Source: Phymatolithon calcareum
Lineage: Eukaryota; Rhodophyta; Florideophyceae; Hapalidiales
DNA length: 64,000 nucleotides
Assembly (NCBI GenBank): GCA_977006965.1
Contig: OZ345362.1
Coordinates: 2,959,954 to 3,023,953 of the forward strand
Direction: 5' to 3'
Of this stretch, positions 35,191 through 47,186 are shown one piece after another. Both the position numbers and the translations under genes were made by a program. Position 1 is the first letter of the stretch, and each line of letters starts with the position of its first letter. The notes beneath the pieces are model-generated. The model was given only the letters and a program-made list of their open reading frames with translations, was not told the origin of the DNA and ran no database searches.

Positions 35191-36710
35191 CTAGTATATC
35201 GCCTGGTACCTAACAGAGGGACTCGTCGTTCTCCAAATTGTCAATTATGGTGATGCTGTTGAGTAGTATGGAGTCTAATGCGATTTCAGTTCTTAGCATT
35301 TCTCCGGAGTCCAGTTCATACTTTGTTAGGTTCATGCGTATGGTCTCCAGGTGGCGGTCTGCTGCCGTTCCGAATGTATTCGATATTAACGTCGTGCTCA
35401 CTTGAGGGAACTTTCCGCTTGCGTATTTTACGGCCAGCAGTCGAGATCTCACCTTGGCAAACCTGAGGATGGTCGGGATATCATCCGGTTTGTCGTACGG
35501 TATTTTCCTCTTCTTACTTCGTGCCTTCTTTTGCGAACAGTATTCGCCAGAGTTGGCCTGGAGATTTCCCTTCCTGCGTATGATTCAAGAGGTAAGCTTT
35601 CGTGGTGCTCTAATCAGTGGCTGTCAAAACACTATTTTTTATTTATTTCCGTCTTTGATAGTTATAAGAAATAATTCTCGAGCACTTCGGCTCAGGATAA
35701 ATGATTCTCGCGTATAGCATGAAAATATAAATGAATCTTGAGGACTCACCAAATTTTCCGTATTTACTAATATACTCACTTTCCACAGTTGCACTTATGA
35801 TATGCCCATTACATCAGCAAGGGGCAGCTTTATTCTATGTAGGCCTAAAAAACCTAGAAATTTATTATAAAGTCAAGGACTTATTTGGCCTCCGGGGCTC
35901 TAATACTTCCTGCAAAGATGTTTTTGTGGGACAGTAGCTACACGTGGAGTGATGGTGAGGCGAGCTCCATTTTGAGTAGCAGATTGCTGTAATAGTGTGT
36001 TTTTCTGCTCCGCACAACAGTAAGAGAGTAGCCTTTCATCAGTGCATGCGACGCTGGAGTGGATTTTAGAGCTGCTTTTGTCTCAAAAAGGGACACATCT
36101 GTAGCGTCGGTGGCAAACTGTCTATTCATCTCGCCGGGTAGAGCTTTTCGAAGTGGATGACGAGAGCGAGGTTGCGTGTGGTGATGAAGGTAAATCTGCC
36201 ACTCGGTATGAATCTAAGCTTTGGAAACGTTGTTTGACACTGTAAACGGTCATTTAAATTGTCGCCCGTTGTAGTGTTACGACGATTAAGCCGCAAAGGA
36301 ACGTTTAACAAGTACCGATCTTAACCGAAATATTCCAGTGGAAGTGACTGTCAAATAATTACGCCGACTGACAGTGCCTTGCGCAGACGATTGGGTTGAT
36401 TGATAACGTAGTGTACACAAACTGGTATAAGTAGGCGGTAAGAGCAGCTACAGGAACGCAATACAATAACACACACAAAACCCGAAAATAATAGCGAACG
36501 AGAAGACATCTCAATTGCAAAGTTATCTCAAATTTCCACAAGGCGCTCACGAGACACACCTCACCTTGAAATCGGGGACTTGACGTGGAATCCCTAGCCT
36601 TTCCGTACGAGCGCTTGATCAGACCGATATCCATGCTAGAAGGACTCGTGTCGACACTCACCACACCCGTTAACTTTTTCACACCGTTCCTTGAGCAGAA
36701 TTACAGTTAC
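35191..36710. other. No gene recognised
   Basis: Short frames on both strands (for example 35210-35452 and 36359-36682 minus) with no recognisable domain. Confidence 0.4.
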
Positions 36711-37560
36711 AGGGGGGTCGCTATATAGTGCCGGGTTATATAGTGCCATCCTCTACTTAGTGCCACCCATTTTGGGCTGGCACGATTATCATATCAAAGA
36801 GACAGGCTGTGGCTGCTTACAGGGCATTCCTGGGCGCCATTCTCTCTCTTCGTCTCCTCAGCTCACTATCTTCACGCCGCCGACAGTGATGGGGCACCCA
36901 GGGCAGAAGAGAACACGGCTGACGCTTCAACAAAAGCTTGAAGCAACTCGCATGCTTTCAGCGACGTCATCGAGATGTTGCGTAAACTGAAAGTCAGTTT
37001 ACCGAGTGACGACATCCTGAGAGCTGAAATCGATGATGAAGTCAGAGACGAGGATGTGGAGCATTGGTTTGAGGTTGAAGATGATACAGACGTTCAAGAG
37101 GCTTTCGTTTCCGATGTTTCGGATATATTGTAGTAGATTGTATCCCAAAGCACAATAGAACCTGACAATGAAATCGAAGACGAAGAAGTTTCTGCGGTTA
37201 TCGCATCTCCCCCAGCTCTCACTGAGCTGCACACTATGTTTCGCCCTCTCCAACGGGAACCTTCCTGACGCTAGTAGCCATCTTCAAGGAGCATTTCTGG
37301 TATTCAAAGACGCTATCCGTAAGCAGAACAATGAGAAGCAGAGACAGCTACTTGTCTCAGAGATGTTCAACAAGCGTTCTGAAGATAAAATACGCCAGTA
37401 AAATGGTTCTCCCCATTCTCCGTAAAACTTCGTTGGGGGTCACGGCAAACACGCTTACAGTAGTGCGAAACGGTCCCTCAAATTTCATGTAGTGCGGAAC
37501 CTAAATAGGGCGCATTTTTCTAGTTTGGTTCTATGTGGCACTTTATAGCGACCCCCCATG
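36711..37560 (+). mobile_element. pogo/Tigger-like element with terminal inverted repeats
   Basis: GGGGGGTCGCTATATAGTGCC-like ends face each other: 36713-36733 at the left and GGCACTTTATAGCGACCCCC at 37538-37557 at the right. Near the left end a plus frame reads GQKRTRLTLQQKLEATRM (36904-36957), like the N-terminal CENP-B/pogo helix-turn-helix. Near the right end, acidic and then short charged segments remain (37040-37400). The central DDE region is absent, so this is an internally deleted, non-autonomous copy about 0.85 kb long. Confidence 0.75.
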
Positions 37561-38549
37561 CACTACAATATAGTACTACACGTGTGTGCAGACTTTGGCC
37601 ACCGGACCAGTACGATGGACCAGAGCTTGCGGACTGTCTGCAAAACCGTTGATCATAAGTACACCTGTGCAAAGTAAGTATATTAGTAAGTACGGCAAAC
37701 TTGGTGATTATATAAGTAATTTCCTTTTTAATCTTCGCAACAAGATCTACAAACTTTTTCATTTTTGGACCTTGCGAAACAATTTTGATATTGTGTAGCA
37801 CTTGTGCAGTACTGTAAAAGTGGTGGTGTGGGGACCGCTTCCCTTTCATGATACGTACACAGCAGTGCTGTGTACGAACAATGTAAACGTCTGTGCGTGT
37901 ATAGAACTATAACGACTTTTTATGATAATATTGTCGTTCTGATATATTGCTGGAATTTTGTTGGAATATTTAAATGTTGGAATGCAATTTTTACTTTACC
38001 TTTTACTGTTAGTTTTCCTTTCGGGTCGAGAGGTACTAGACTTAATGTCCTTTAGACACTCTTCGACCTTACCCTGACTTATTTTTTCAGCTTCAGTCTT
38101 GCCTTCTCAAGCAAAGTGAGATATCGGATCGTGCTATATAGATGTCGGTCGCATCTTCCATTCTATACTAAACCTAATGTAACATATAAAAAGCCCGATT
38201 TAGATTCCCTTTCCTATTTCCAGTGTGAAGATTGTTGGAATCTGATATAGACCAATAAGCAAACGTTAAACAGGAGCTTTGCAATGACACCTGTAACACC
38301 AGTAAATTTCCATACGGTGCACTAATTTTGTACTACAAGTGTACTACTCAGCAAATCAGGGTCCGACACTTCTGATGCTTTGTTATATATTACTTCAGGA
38401 ATAGATATAAATTTATTTTTACGAAAAGGATCACTTGAGTTATTTGTTCGGCAACTTGGAGAAGAAAATAATTTATTCGGGAGTCCCTGTCGTGAGAAAT
38501 GAATAGTTTTTGAGCAAACTATTTAAATAATTTAAATATGAACAAATTT
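37561..38549. other. No gene recognised; one short perfect palindrome
   Basis: GTACACAGCAGTGCTGTGTAC at about 37855-37875 is a perfect 21-bp inverted repeat. The rest is AT-rich with short frames. Confidence 0.45.
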
Positions 38550-39510
38550 TTACGGTGTCTGGTCGATTGGTAGGTCACCATTCTGTGATTGACTGACGTC
38601 CATTAGCTCGTCTCGAATCAGTTCGTATCGATCGAGCATACACAGAATACAGAACCAAACCGTCGCGTTGTGCATTACTGGCTTGAATCCAGTAACTTTG
38701 GAGATAATGGCTACGGTTTTGAGCTTCCTATAACTTTTCATAGTCTCTTGAAGGCTTTCGATCGTTTGGAAGAGATATCTGTGTTTGTTATTGAACATGC
38801 GGTTGACCTCCAAATTGAACAGTCTCTTTTGCACCTGAAGTGATGCTTTTCACAAAGCCCTTCCACCTTCAAGTTGGTACTGCAGTTGTCCGCTATCAGG
38901 CAAAGGCATCACTCGTTACATTCTGTGCGGAAGGCAAGAACTACTTTCTCTAAGTAATGGACATGGGCTTCGGCGTTGAGTGCTGTAGCATCAGACTGCG
39001 CAGACACTTCTTCGTTATCACCAACTTTCTCATTCTTAACTTGTCCAATTCATGACAAGCCAGCAGACGTAAGCGGCGTAAGATGTTGGCTGTGTATACA
39101 GAATTGGCACGAGTCTTGGTAGTCGAACAAATCTAGCAATTGACAGAAACATATGAGCGCAAAAACACGACCATCCAACGAATATGACAGGGATTTGTCT
39201 CTTTCTCAGCTCATAGGTGGTTCTTTTCTAGACAGGCTCAACCAGGTTGAAATAAACTTGCGTTACAGTTGTCACAAATATACTAATGTCCAACTTCGAG
39301 AAGGTACAGATTTTGGCATCTTTAACATATTATATAGGCGCTTCTTTCGTCACAAGCAAGTAACTGTACCCATAGTCAGCCGTATCGTACTCGAACAGAG
39401 ATCTATTTGCGAAGTGAGAACGGCTGGACCACCATTTCGTTCAGCTGCATATCTATTCTGGCGTCTCCATAGAGGTCTAGGAGTGTTTTGACTTGTTTCT
39501 TGGAATCGTT
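38550..39510 (-). pseudogene. hAT/BED-type transposase relic
   Basis: On the minus strand, LIADNCSTN (about 38890-38916) is followed by a frame (38834-38550) reading NLEVNRMFNNKHRYLFQTIE, then YRKLKTVA, GFKPVMHNATVWF and CMLDRYELIRDEL. This is the order of a hAT-type transposase: catalytic-domain DNxxxN, HxxNLxV, LKT, then N-x-TRWSS. The Trp/Ser stretch is damaged (NATVWF in place of NATRWSS). Upstream pieces to about 39500 (LKTFYEKD) may be the zinc-finger part. Several frameshifts and stops separate the pieces. Confidence 0.65.
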
Positions 39511-41693
39511 GTCCTTCTCATAGAAGGTCTTCAGATGCGTAGAGGGAATAGGGAATAGTATAGTGGTATATTGAATAAGGAATAGTCAAATGAGTGAATA
39601 GGGGAAAGATAAGATTTTGGGAATACGTACTGGAATAGTCGTTAGAAGTAGCGAATCGCATATTCCAGCCGTATGTATGTGATAACAGAATTTTATCTCG
39701 ATATCAATAATTTTAAGGAACATTGATTGGAAATTTTTGAAACAAAGAATCTTTTTGTTGAATTTTGAAAATAGTGTCTTGAATCAAATCTCCGTGGCTG
39801 ATAGTATTAATCATTCGAGGTTAAGAGGGGTTCTAGGTTTAACAAATAGGATTTCGGTAACGCGATGCCTACCATCTGAATATTATTACATGTCTCAAAA
39901 TTTATCATTCGTACACTGTGTAATTCTCCGTGGAATCTGAGTCGGGCCGTATCCCTTGTAGTCTCCTGCTCTCTCCTAAATGTCTCCGCCATATCACCTG
40001 CAACCTTCGACCGTCTATAAGAGGGTTGCCGGGATCTGAAATTTGCTGATCGCATCGCCACACATTCCCGCACAACTACCGCCTGCCTACTCTTGTATAA
40101 TGACCTGATCGCCACGACCAAACCTCACTCAACAGCACTACCTATCTCCGATCACATCACTGCCACTGTAAAATAACCGGATCGCCACCGCCATATGTGA
40201 GTCACCATTCCTGCTTATCCTAGAGGCGACGTATCTCAATGTAACTATCACGTCAATAATCGCATATCTAACTCTTTTCGCCTTTTCCGTTTCAGACTAA
40301 GATACAGACGTTCTTCAGGGTTCTGCTATTTTCAACCACTTACTGTCCTTGTACGTGCCTATGATCAATGGTAACGCATCTATTTGTACAACGTTTCCTT
40401 AATAAATCCCGTCTGCTGTCCACAGATCGTTGCTCCGTTCATGCCTTTCTTTGAACTGCGTTCCATCAACTTTCAGTCTTTCCCCGTCTCAGTTACCAAG
40501 GCAAACAAATTCCCGACCACTTCCATCTCAGCTCACGCCTAGTTTGAATACTATTACCTTGTCCTATGCCGGACGAGGAACTCTCTCGAAGTCAACAAGG
40601 CGAAAACTTGCACGCCGGGCCCGGAGAAAGTGAGCCCTACTTCTTTAAAAAGACCGACAGAAGAGCTTTAAAATGTAAAAGCGGAATGAAGCAGAGAGTT
40701 CTTTCTACTGCCACACCTTGAACAGATTTTTTATTGTACGCATTTAAGCCATTTAGTCTGGTAAAGAGAGAGAAGAGTTTTTAGATCAAGACGGAAAAAG
40801 TAAAACTTGAGGTCACCATGCGCCACTTTTCGAAGGGTCCTCTATCATGAACGTCCCTTTCTGCTTGTCTCGTTCCCTTTCGTAGCGTGGTTAATCTAAT
40901 GAAAGACGAAAAATTCAATTGGCCGTGTTTTTCTACGATCTGGACCGTGCAATGACCGTATTTCCAGTTTCAGTTCTTGAAATGGATGTCAAAAATTGAT
41001 TTCATTTGATAGAAGGATGGTTCATCTGTCAATAATGTGGGAGCTTCCAACACAAGGGCCCGATCCTCGCACTCAACGATTTAGCTCTGCTTGGCCCTAG
41101 TATGCAGTGCAAAATCGAAGACTCGTGGCTTAGCTGTGATTCGATTAGTATGTTGCAGATGGTTACATTTCCCGTGACGGATATGTGCGTGGGCTGTCTG
41201 CCTCTGGCACCTGTTACGCATGCAGATATGCGCCGTGCACTACGTACTCGCAGTTCTTTAAAGATGAGTAACATATAAATATCATATTAGCATGATGCAA
41301 AACTTATGCAGTACAGTACATCCATCAGTTGACGGATGCACAAGGCACGTACGTTGTGTGACCCGGGTCGAAAGAGCGAATGGATAATTTTATTAGCTCT
41401 TTCCCGGAGAGTGTAAGAGTACCTATGTGAAATTAAGGTGTAATTCTTATTCTCACGTGGTTATGCTTCTCGTTCGTCCATATTATTGATGATGGAGCGG
41501 GGAATAGGAAAATTAGAATAGCCGACGTGCCAGCTACGAGAGTACGTCACAGGCATAAAAATTGTAAACGTTATGAAAGCTGTTCCTGTCGTAGTATTTA
41601 AGGAACGCACAGGCAGAGAAGCAGCAATTTTGCGCAGAGACCAGAAGAAAATATCCAATTCATCGAACCGCCACTATTGTCTTCTTTTGCGAA
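39511..41693. other. No gene recognised; short telomere-like tract at its left
   Basis: GAGGGAATAGGGAATAG at 39542-39558 and scattered GAATAGG words to 39650 look like degenerate pieces of the terminal heptamer array. The remaining sequence has only short unrecognised frames, for example 40430-40633 (plus). Confidence 0.45.
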
Positions 41694-43101
41694 ATGGACT
41701 CCCGGAAACGCAAAATTGTCAGATCGAAGACCGCGTTGAATCATTCACGCCCACGGAAAGTATCGAGACCCTTGAAGAAGACCGTCCACATCGCATTAAG
41801 TTCAAGGGATGATGAAATGGCTAAAGGTGCTTCAAATATCTCAAGCCGTCTTGCAGTTGCGAAACCCGTGGGGAAGGCCCTCGATCTCACTCAATATTCG
41901 CGTGTTGATGACAACGCGAATAGTTATTTCAGTCCTCCTCGCCCACGGCAGGATTCGAGACGCATTATGAGGACCTTCGATCTCTTCGCCAGCGCAAGTG
42001 AGGATGAAGACGAGTTTCATAGCGATGGGTCCGGAACTTTTTCTCCGGGAAGGGATAAATCTCTATTAACGGAAAGGGTCTGGTTCAGACTGTGATGAAG
42101 ATGACGTAGTTGATCTTGAGGACGGCAAGGATAGGTCCAGACACATATCCCAGGGAAGCGAAGGAAATCCATCCACTCAGGCGATCTCTCGTTCAGAATG
42201 TAGTGACGATGAGTTACTCTATTCTGACGACGAAGAGGAGTGTTCAGTTGATAACGATATTCCGAGGTCACGTTGTTCGGCGCACCATTTCAGAAATTCA
42301 TCTCCTGCGATTCGGGACCTGCACGAGACCGAATCTGAACTCGAAGTTGATGATCAATACGATGAGTACGAGCTCCCCGTAGATAATCAGGATTCCAAGT
42401 CTAGCAAGGTAGAAGATTTTGCTTCCCCTGCTGCCCGCTCCTCCATGCTAAGTTATATTCTGACGAAGCAAAAAAAGATAATGAAAACCGGGGGAAATGT
42501 CGTCTCTAATCAGAAGACCAGTAAAGATGTTGAAAAGTTGAAGATTATCGAGCGAGCTGCCTCTGCGAAGTCAACGGAAGAACACTGGAAAATCTATCTG
42601 GAGACTCTAGACAAGAGTTTCTTTACATCGTCGCAAGCCCGTTTGAGAGAGATTTCAAGAGTTCGAAAAGAAAAAATTGCGTACCAAGGGTTGCTCGTTA
42701 ATGAGATGAATTGTGAGGACATGAACCGAATGTTTAGGCTTGGCTGGCTGGCGAAGAAGAGTCTTGGTCAATCACTTGCAACCTACGGCCCGTTTCGAGT
42801 AGCGCTTGGACAAATCTGCCGCTTCGATGTTGCTGCTGGAGTCTGTTCGCCAGAGGATATTTGCAAAGCAGGAGGTATTTTTCGTCTGCTCTGCAGCATG
42901 GACGTTGTTGAAGCCTTCATCGGCTACTTTCAGATCCGAAGTGCCATTAGTACAGTGATGGACTTCGCAAACGACGCTGTATCCTTTGCTTCCATTTTGG
43001 CTCCAAGGGATTGCAATTTACTGGGCGTCCTCAGTGCAGCTGAGGTTAACAGCGAATTTCTCTTAGTCACTGTCTCGTTCACCGGTAGTATCGCCAAATA
43101 A
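41694..43101 (+). pseudogene. Acidic protein gene in two frames, possibly a truncated recombinase-type protein
   Basis: ATG at 41694 opens a frame to 42095. Its sense continues one frame over from about 42070 to 43101, so one frameshift separates a basic N-terminus (KRKIVRSK), an acidic middle (runs of Asp, Glu and Ser at about 42110-42430) and a helical last part. That last part has KTSKDVEKLKIIERAASAKS, an all-helical central segment and VVEAFIGYFQIRSAISTVMD. The final pattern recalls the core-binding domain found in front of tyrosine-recombinase catalytic domains, but no catalytic box follows before the stop. Base use is regular and the decay is slight. Function unknown; the recombinase link is speculative. 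Confidence 0.5.
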
Positions 43102-43151
43102 TGCATATTGACTGCAGCAACCACTCCAGGCCCTGAAGGCAGGAATCGCAA

Positions 43152-44730
43152 TTATCTCCTCGTGTAGTAAGACCGGCAAGTCGAAGATCGATTTCGTGTC
43201 ATGATTTTGCTAGGAAAAGGTTGGTAGATTGCAGAATGCACTACGCCAAGCTCCCAATCCTTGTGGATATCGCAAGTTTTGAATTTTGATACCCCGCTGC
43301 CTTGAAGAGCGCCGAGAGCAACGTCTTTTCGAAAATACAATTTAATGGGCTTTCTCTTGAATCTGAGAGAAATGGACCAATTTTCGCTTCTGTAACGATA
43401 ATATCCTGACTGCAGGCCTCCACAGAGAACAGAATCACATCCGTTTTTGTCTCGATAAACTTCTTTGCAAAGATCTCGCGATACGTCGAGGAAACGGAAT
43501 GGATAGTGACAGTTTTTGGCTACTTGCGATGCGAAGCGGAGGAAAAAGGGAAGAAGCTGTCTGTTTGAACGAAGCATCTTCTTCTACGAGCCGACAAAGC
43601 ATGGTAGTTACCAGCACACCCACATGTTAGACCAGAGCCCTTGTATGTTTGAGAGTTCCTCCGAAGAAATAATGCTTCATGAACGGCGTGGTCGGATTTG
43701 ATAATCGCTTGGCGCACATCATGATGACAGTTGCTTTCGAAGGCCATGCGGACGATGCGCTCGGTCGACTCGTAAGATAAGGACTTGTCTGCAGCATTGG
43801 GATGGCGACATGAGGGTGTGCCTCGAAAAAGTCAAGTACAAATTTAACGCAGTTGACGAGTGGGTTATGGGCACGGAGCCTGCAGGGCTTGGACACATGT
43901 CGGCTGTTGCCATCTTATAGAATAATGGCACTCGAAAGATCTGGGAAGGTTTTCGCGTGGCGATGTTCGCAGCAGACAGGTCTACTTCTTCTATTTGCAA
44001 CTGTCGAAAGGTGGTTGACGAATGGTGGTTCGAGGGCTGGGCGCAGTGATGTTGTTGCGCACGACTGCGTGTACTTCAAAGGGCTGACCGGTACTCGCCC
44101 ATGTTCCCGTGTCTCAAACACGAATTTCGTTCTCATCTGAGCCCATCACCAACCATTGGCCGGTCTCACTTACTGCAACAGATGTTATGCACTTCCCGTG
44201 CGTGTCGGCATCTTTGAAAAAAGAATTCTCTCTGCCACTGTCCAGAACTTTCAGTGTTCCATCAAACAGGCCCATTGCAAAAGATTGGTCGTCAATCGAA
44301 ACGACGACACACTCAACGCAGCACTGCTGTAGGAATTCTCCAATTTGTATGCCCGTGCTCGCATCTCAAATCCTCAATGTACGATCATGAGCTCACGAAA
44401 ATATATTCTCGCCATCGCTGTTCAAAGCAATGTCCCTCGCCCATATGCTGTGCCCTTCGAGGACACGCAGTGGCGACTTAGATGTGTTGTATTCCCAGAT
44501 TTCGATTGAGTTGTCATCCGACCGAGAGACAATTGTGTGTGAAGCAGCAGAAAACGATACGCATTTTACATTGCCAGTGTATCCTTTCAGCCACTCCAAT
44601 AAGTCACCCATGGATGCATCTGCAACTACAACATCACGGCCTGCTCTTGGTGCGAAAAAGGTCCACATGGAGCGCAATAAACCGCCAAGCAACACCTTAT
44701 CGGGGGGATCTCCATGATCTGCGCGCTGGT
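43152..44730 (-). pseudogene. WD40-repeat protein relic
   Basis: Minus-strand frame 44884-44393 ends with YTGNVKCVSFSAASHTIVSR, SDDNSIEIWEY and LEGHSIWARDIALNSDGENI, two WD40 repeats. The next repeats continue in other frames: DRTLRI-stop-DASTG near 44360 and SDENEIRV-stop-DTGTW near 44110-44130. In both, TGA stands where WD40 repeats have Trp (TGG). Farther on (43890-43152), protein-like pieces in three frames (for example NCHYPFRFLDVSRDLCKEV) may be the C-terminal domain. The gene has several frameshifts and at least two Trp-to-stop changes. NB-ARC relics lie just to the right, and the two domains are often joined in one protein family. Confidence 0.75.
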
Positions 44731-44732
44731 GA

Positions 44733-45111
44733 CTCCGCAAGCGGTCGCGGCAGCGACTGACTCGGATGGCATCTTTCCATAGATGACAGATACGTTGACG
44801 ACGGCTTTTTCGAATATGTTGCCACCCTGCAAACCGTGAGATATTCCCCCACCATCGTTTTCGTGAGCCCAGGCATCTTCGCAAAAATTTTCACTATCAA
44901 TCTTCTCGACGGCTTGGCAAATACTATCGTGGGCGTCCCGAATCATCCCCTCAAATCGGATGAGCATGCTTCCGTCCTGTGTAGCTTCGGCATTGCGAAT
45001 AAAGGTTGACGGCACGTCAACGACGGGGTTGTGATCGGTCCAGCTGGGCCCGGGTGTAGCAGTCGCGAAGACAGCACGACTGCTCGCCGGGTGAGTTGTC
45101 ACTGGGCGCAC
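44733..45111 (-). pseudogene. CPOX: Fragment of coproporphyrinogen III oxidase
   Basis: The minus frame from 45111 reads RFEGMIRDAHDSICQAVEKI, FCEDAWAHENDGGGISHGLQ, GNIFEKAVVNVSVIYGKMP. This is the N-terminal part of the oxygen-dependent coproporphyrinogen oxidase, which decarboxylates coproporphyrinogen III in haem and chlorophyll synthesis. Family-typical elements are the DxW(x)nGGGxS stretch and FEKAGVNxSxVxG. About 75 clear family residues remain of an enzyme of roughly 300. The match stops at about 44733 and the sequence passes into the WD40 relic on the same strand, so the junction is a rearrangement or insertion point. It is a gene fragment, not the working gene. Confidence 0.85.
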
Positions 45112-45479
45112 GTGACACGAAGTAACGCCTTAAAACCATGTTTCATACAGCAGTTTGGACTGGGTGCACTGTACAAAGCCTGCCATTATCGCAATGCTTC
45201 TTGGAAACGCCCTCAAGCACCGATGGATATTTCTCCGACGGTGATGAAGAGATCAGGGAGTTTTGAAGCAAATCCGCGAGATTGGAATGGGATTACAACT
45301 TTTTGTCAAGCAATGTCCGTAGTGTATGTATGGCCTATGTACAGAGCATACATCAACATCACGATTCTCCGCAATATCATGCACAGTATCAAGAATAGTC
45401 GCAGCTGCGTATAATAGATACTGTATCATAATTGAAGTATCATAGATGTATAGTGTCTTCACCTGTACGTTGTGTGATT

Positions 45480-47186
45480 CAAGACGGTACTGTGCTCTTC
45501 TCTTGGACACATGCACCACCGCTTCCGTGGAACCAGCTCCAGTCTCCCGGGTTTGGCAACGTCGACAAGGAAGCCGTCGGAGCCCTAGCTTCCGTAATTG
45601 GCAACATTCTGAAAGCGCGCTATGTTATTAACTGTGTGAAGAACCGAATTGTCATCGTCCGGGATGCCCCTGAAACTTTCCAAAGCTTAAACGAGGAAAT
45701 CAATCGAGTGAAGCAGCATATGAAAGAGGTTCAGAAACATCTTTTATCGTCACCAACGACCATCTCCACTAGGGTGCGTACTCCCTTTGACGAATCATTG
45801 ACGTCCGTAACATTCTCACGCACTGCAGTTCAATGTTTGCCGCGCTCGAGAACAAGGTCAAGTCCGTGCTTTGTCGAACAGTCCGCGCCAATTACATATG
45901 CAGCACCATGAATGGCTTACTCCTTGAAATGGAAAGCGCCTCGAGCAAGCTGCTTATTTTGATTTCAACGTTCACTACTGGGCAGAATATTCGACACCAA
46001 CATGATGTTATGTTACTGAACATTCGAGAGCTGGCCTGCTTGGGTTTCTGGCTGTAAAGAGAGTCCTCTTGCTGCGTAATCACGTCACCACGCTCGACAA
46101 CATTGGAATGACCAGTAATGAGAAAGAAGTGTATCGCGTGGGAGCAAGCGCACCGGGGCTTCCCCTTGGCACAATCCTTAACTTTGATGCAAAGGATGTG
46201 GATGGCAAGCACAGTACTCCCGAAGGAATCTTGAAGGAATCCATTTTATCGCCGGACTTTTCGTTCGCAGCGACTGCGGCGACTGGAGTGAGGACGGGTG
46301 GGGTTATTACATCTGCGCACGATGTCCTCGGCATGGCGGGAGTTGGGAAGAAAATTGCTTTGCAGGGACTTGCGTTTAATGACGACATTTGCAAACGGTT
46401 TCCGGACGGAGTTCAATATATGGCTCTCGGTCAGAAAGCATTATTCCACACGGCAAGAGGAGAAGTCGCAAAAATATTGCGTCTTACAGGGCCATCGGCT
46501 TCTGTGTCTGAGGTGGAGCAGTACGAGTTGCTCAGGGAAGTTATTGATTACGCGGTCGCGTGGTTCTATGGGAAAATGTAACTTTTTTCTCGTGGCCGAA
46601 CTCTGGCCTACGGACGAGAACAAAACTGGGTTCTTGAGTGATATTAGCCAGCTGTTGGAAGGCTTCCCGGACAGCGGATGGCAACAACGACTAGGAGTGC
46701 ACACATAGCACACTCTGCATGGCACTGTGTCAACTTTTCAACAAGAGAAGCATTGTGAGACGTGTCTGTGAGCATGTTCATTACGAACGCGAGAATTCAG
46801 CAGCGACGTGAAAAACAGTACTGTGATGATCCTAAAGACTTGCGCGGGGTTGCCGATAGGGTTGGAAGTTGCAAGAAGCGCAGTTGGTTTCCTCGTACGA
46901 GAACATAGTTCTTTAAAATGTGCATGTGGAGAGTATGCGTCACAGCTGAAGGAATGGAGCATTGAACTTGGCGAAGGGCAAGGCCCAGGCGGTGGGAGCT
47001 TTTATGCAGGAATATCCTTGACCCTGAACATCTTGGAAGCTGACTTCATCAAGCGCAAGGCAAGTAATTCTTTGGGCATGGACCAATCGATCGCCGACTG
47101 TACACAAGTCTGTTCGTGCTGCAGAACCAGGCTTGCGTGCCGATTTATATTGCTTTTGAAAACACTTGGCGCTTCACCATTGGCCT
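45480..47186 (+). pseudogene. NB-ARC NTPase-type relic, 5' part
   Basis: Pieces in several plus frames follow the NB-ARC order. A helical N-terminal part lies at 45560-45790 (EEINRVKQHMKEVQKHL). The P-loop LGMAGVGKKIALQGLAF, at about 46327-46377, has Lys where the motif wants Thr after GK. It is followed by FPDGVQYMALGQ. The kinase-2-like FFLVAELWPTDENKTGF near 46580-46640 has lost its Asp pair. ILKTCAGLPIGLEVA near 46829-46873 is the GLPxA-type motif. LQNQACVPIYIAFENTWRFT ends at about 47180, where an insertion begins. Frame changes near 45830, 46060, 46580 and 46730 show a dead gene. Such proteins act as NTP-driven switches in immunity-like signalling. Confidence 0.75.

Noticed and set aside
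41694-43101. Full tyrosine recombinase
   Set aside because: Only a pattern like the core-binding domain is seen; no RxxE, HxxR or Tyr box follows before the stop.
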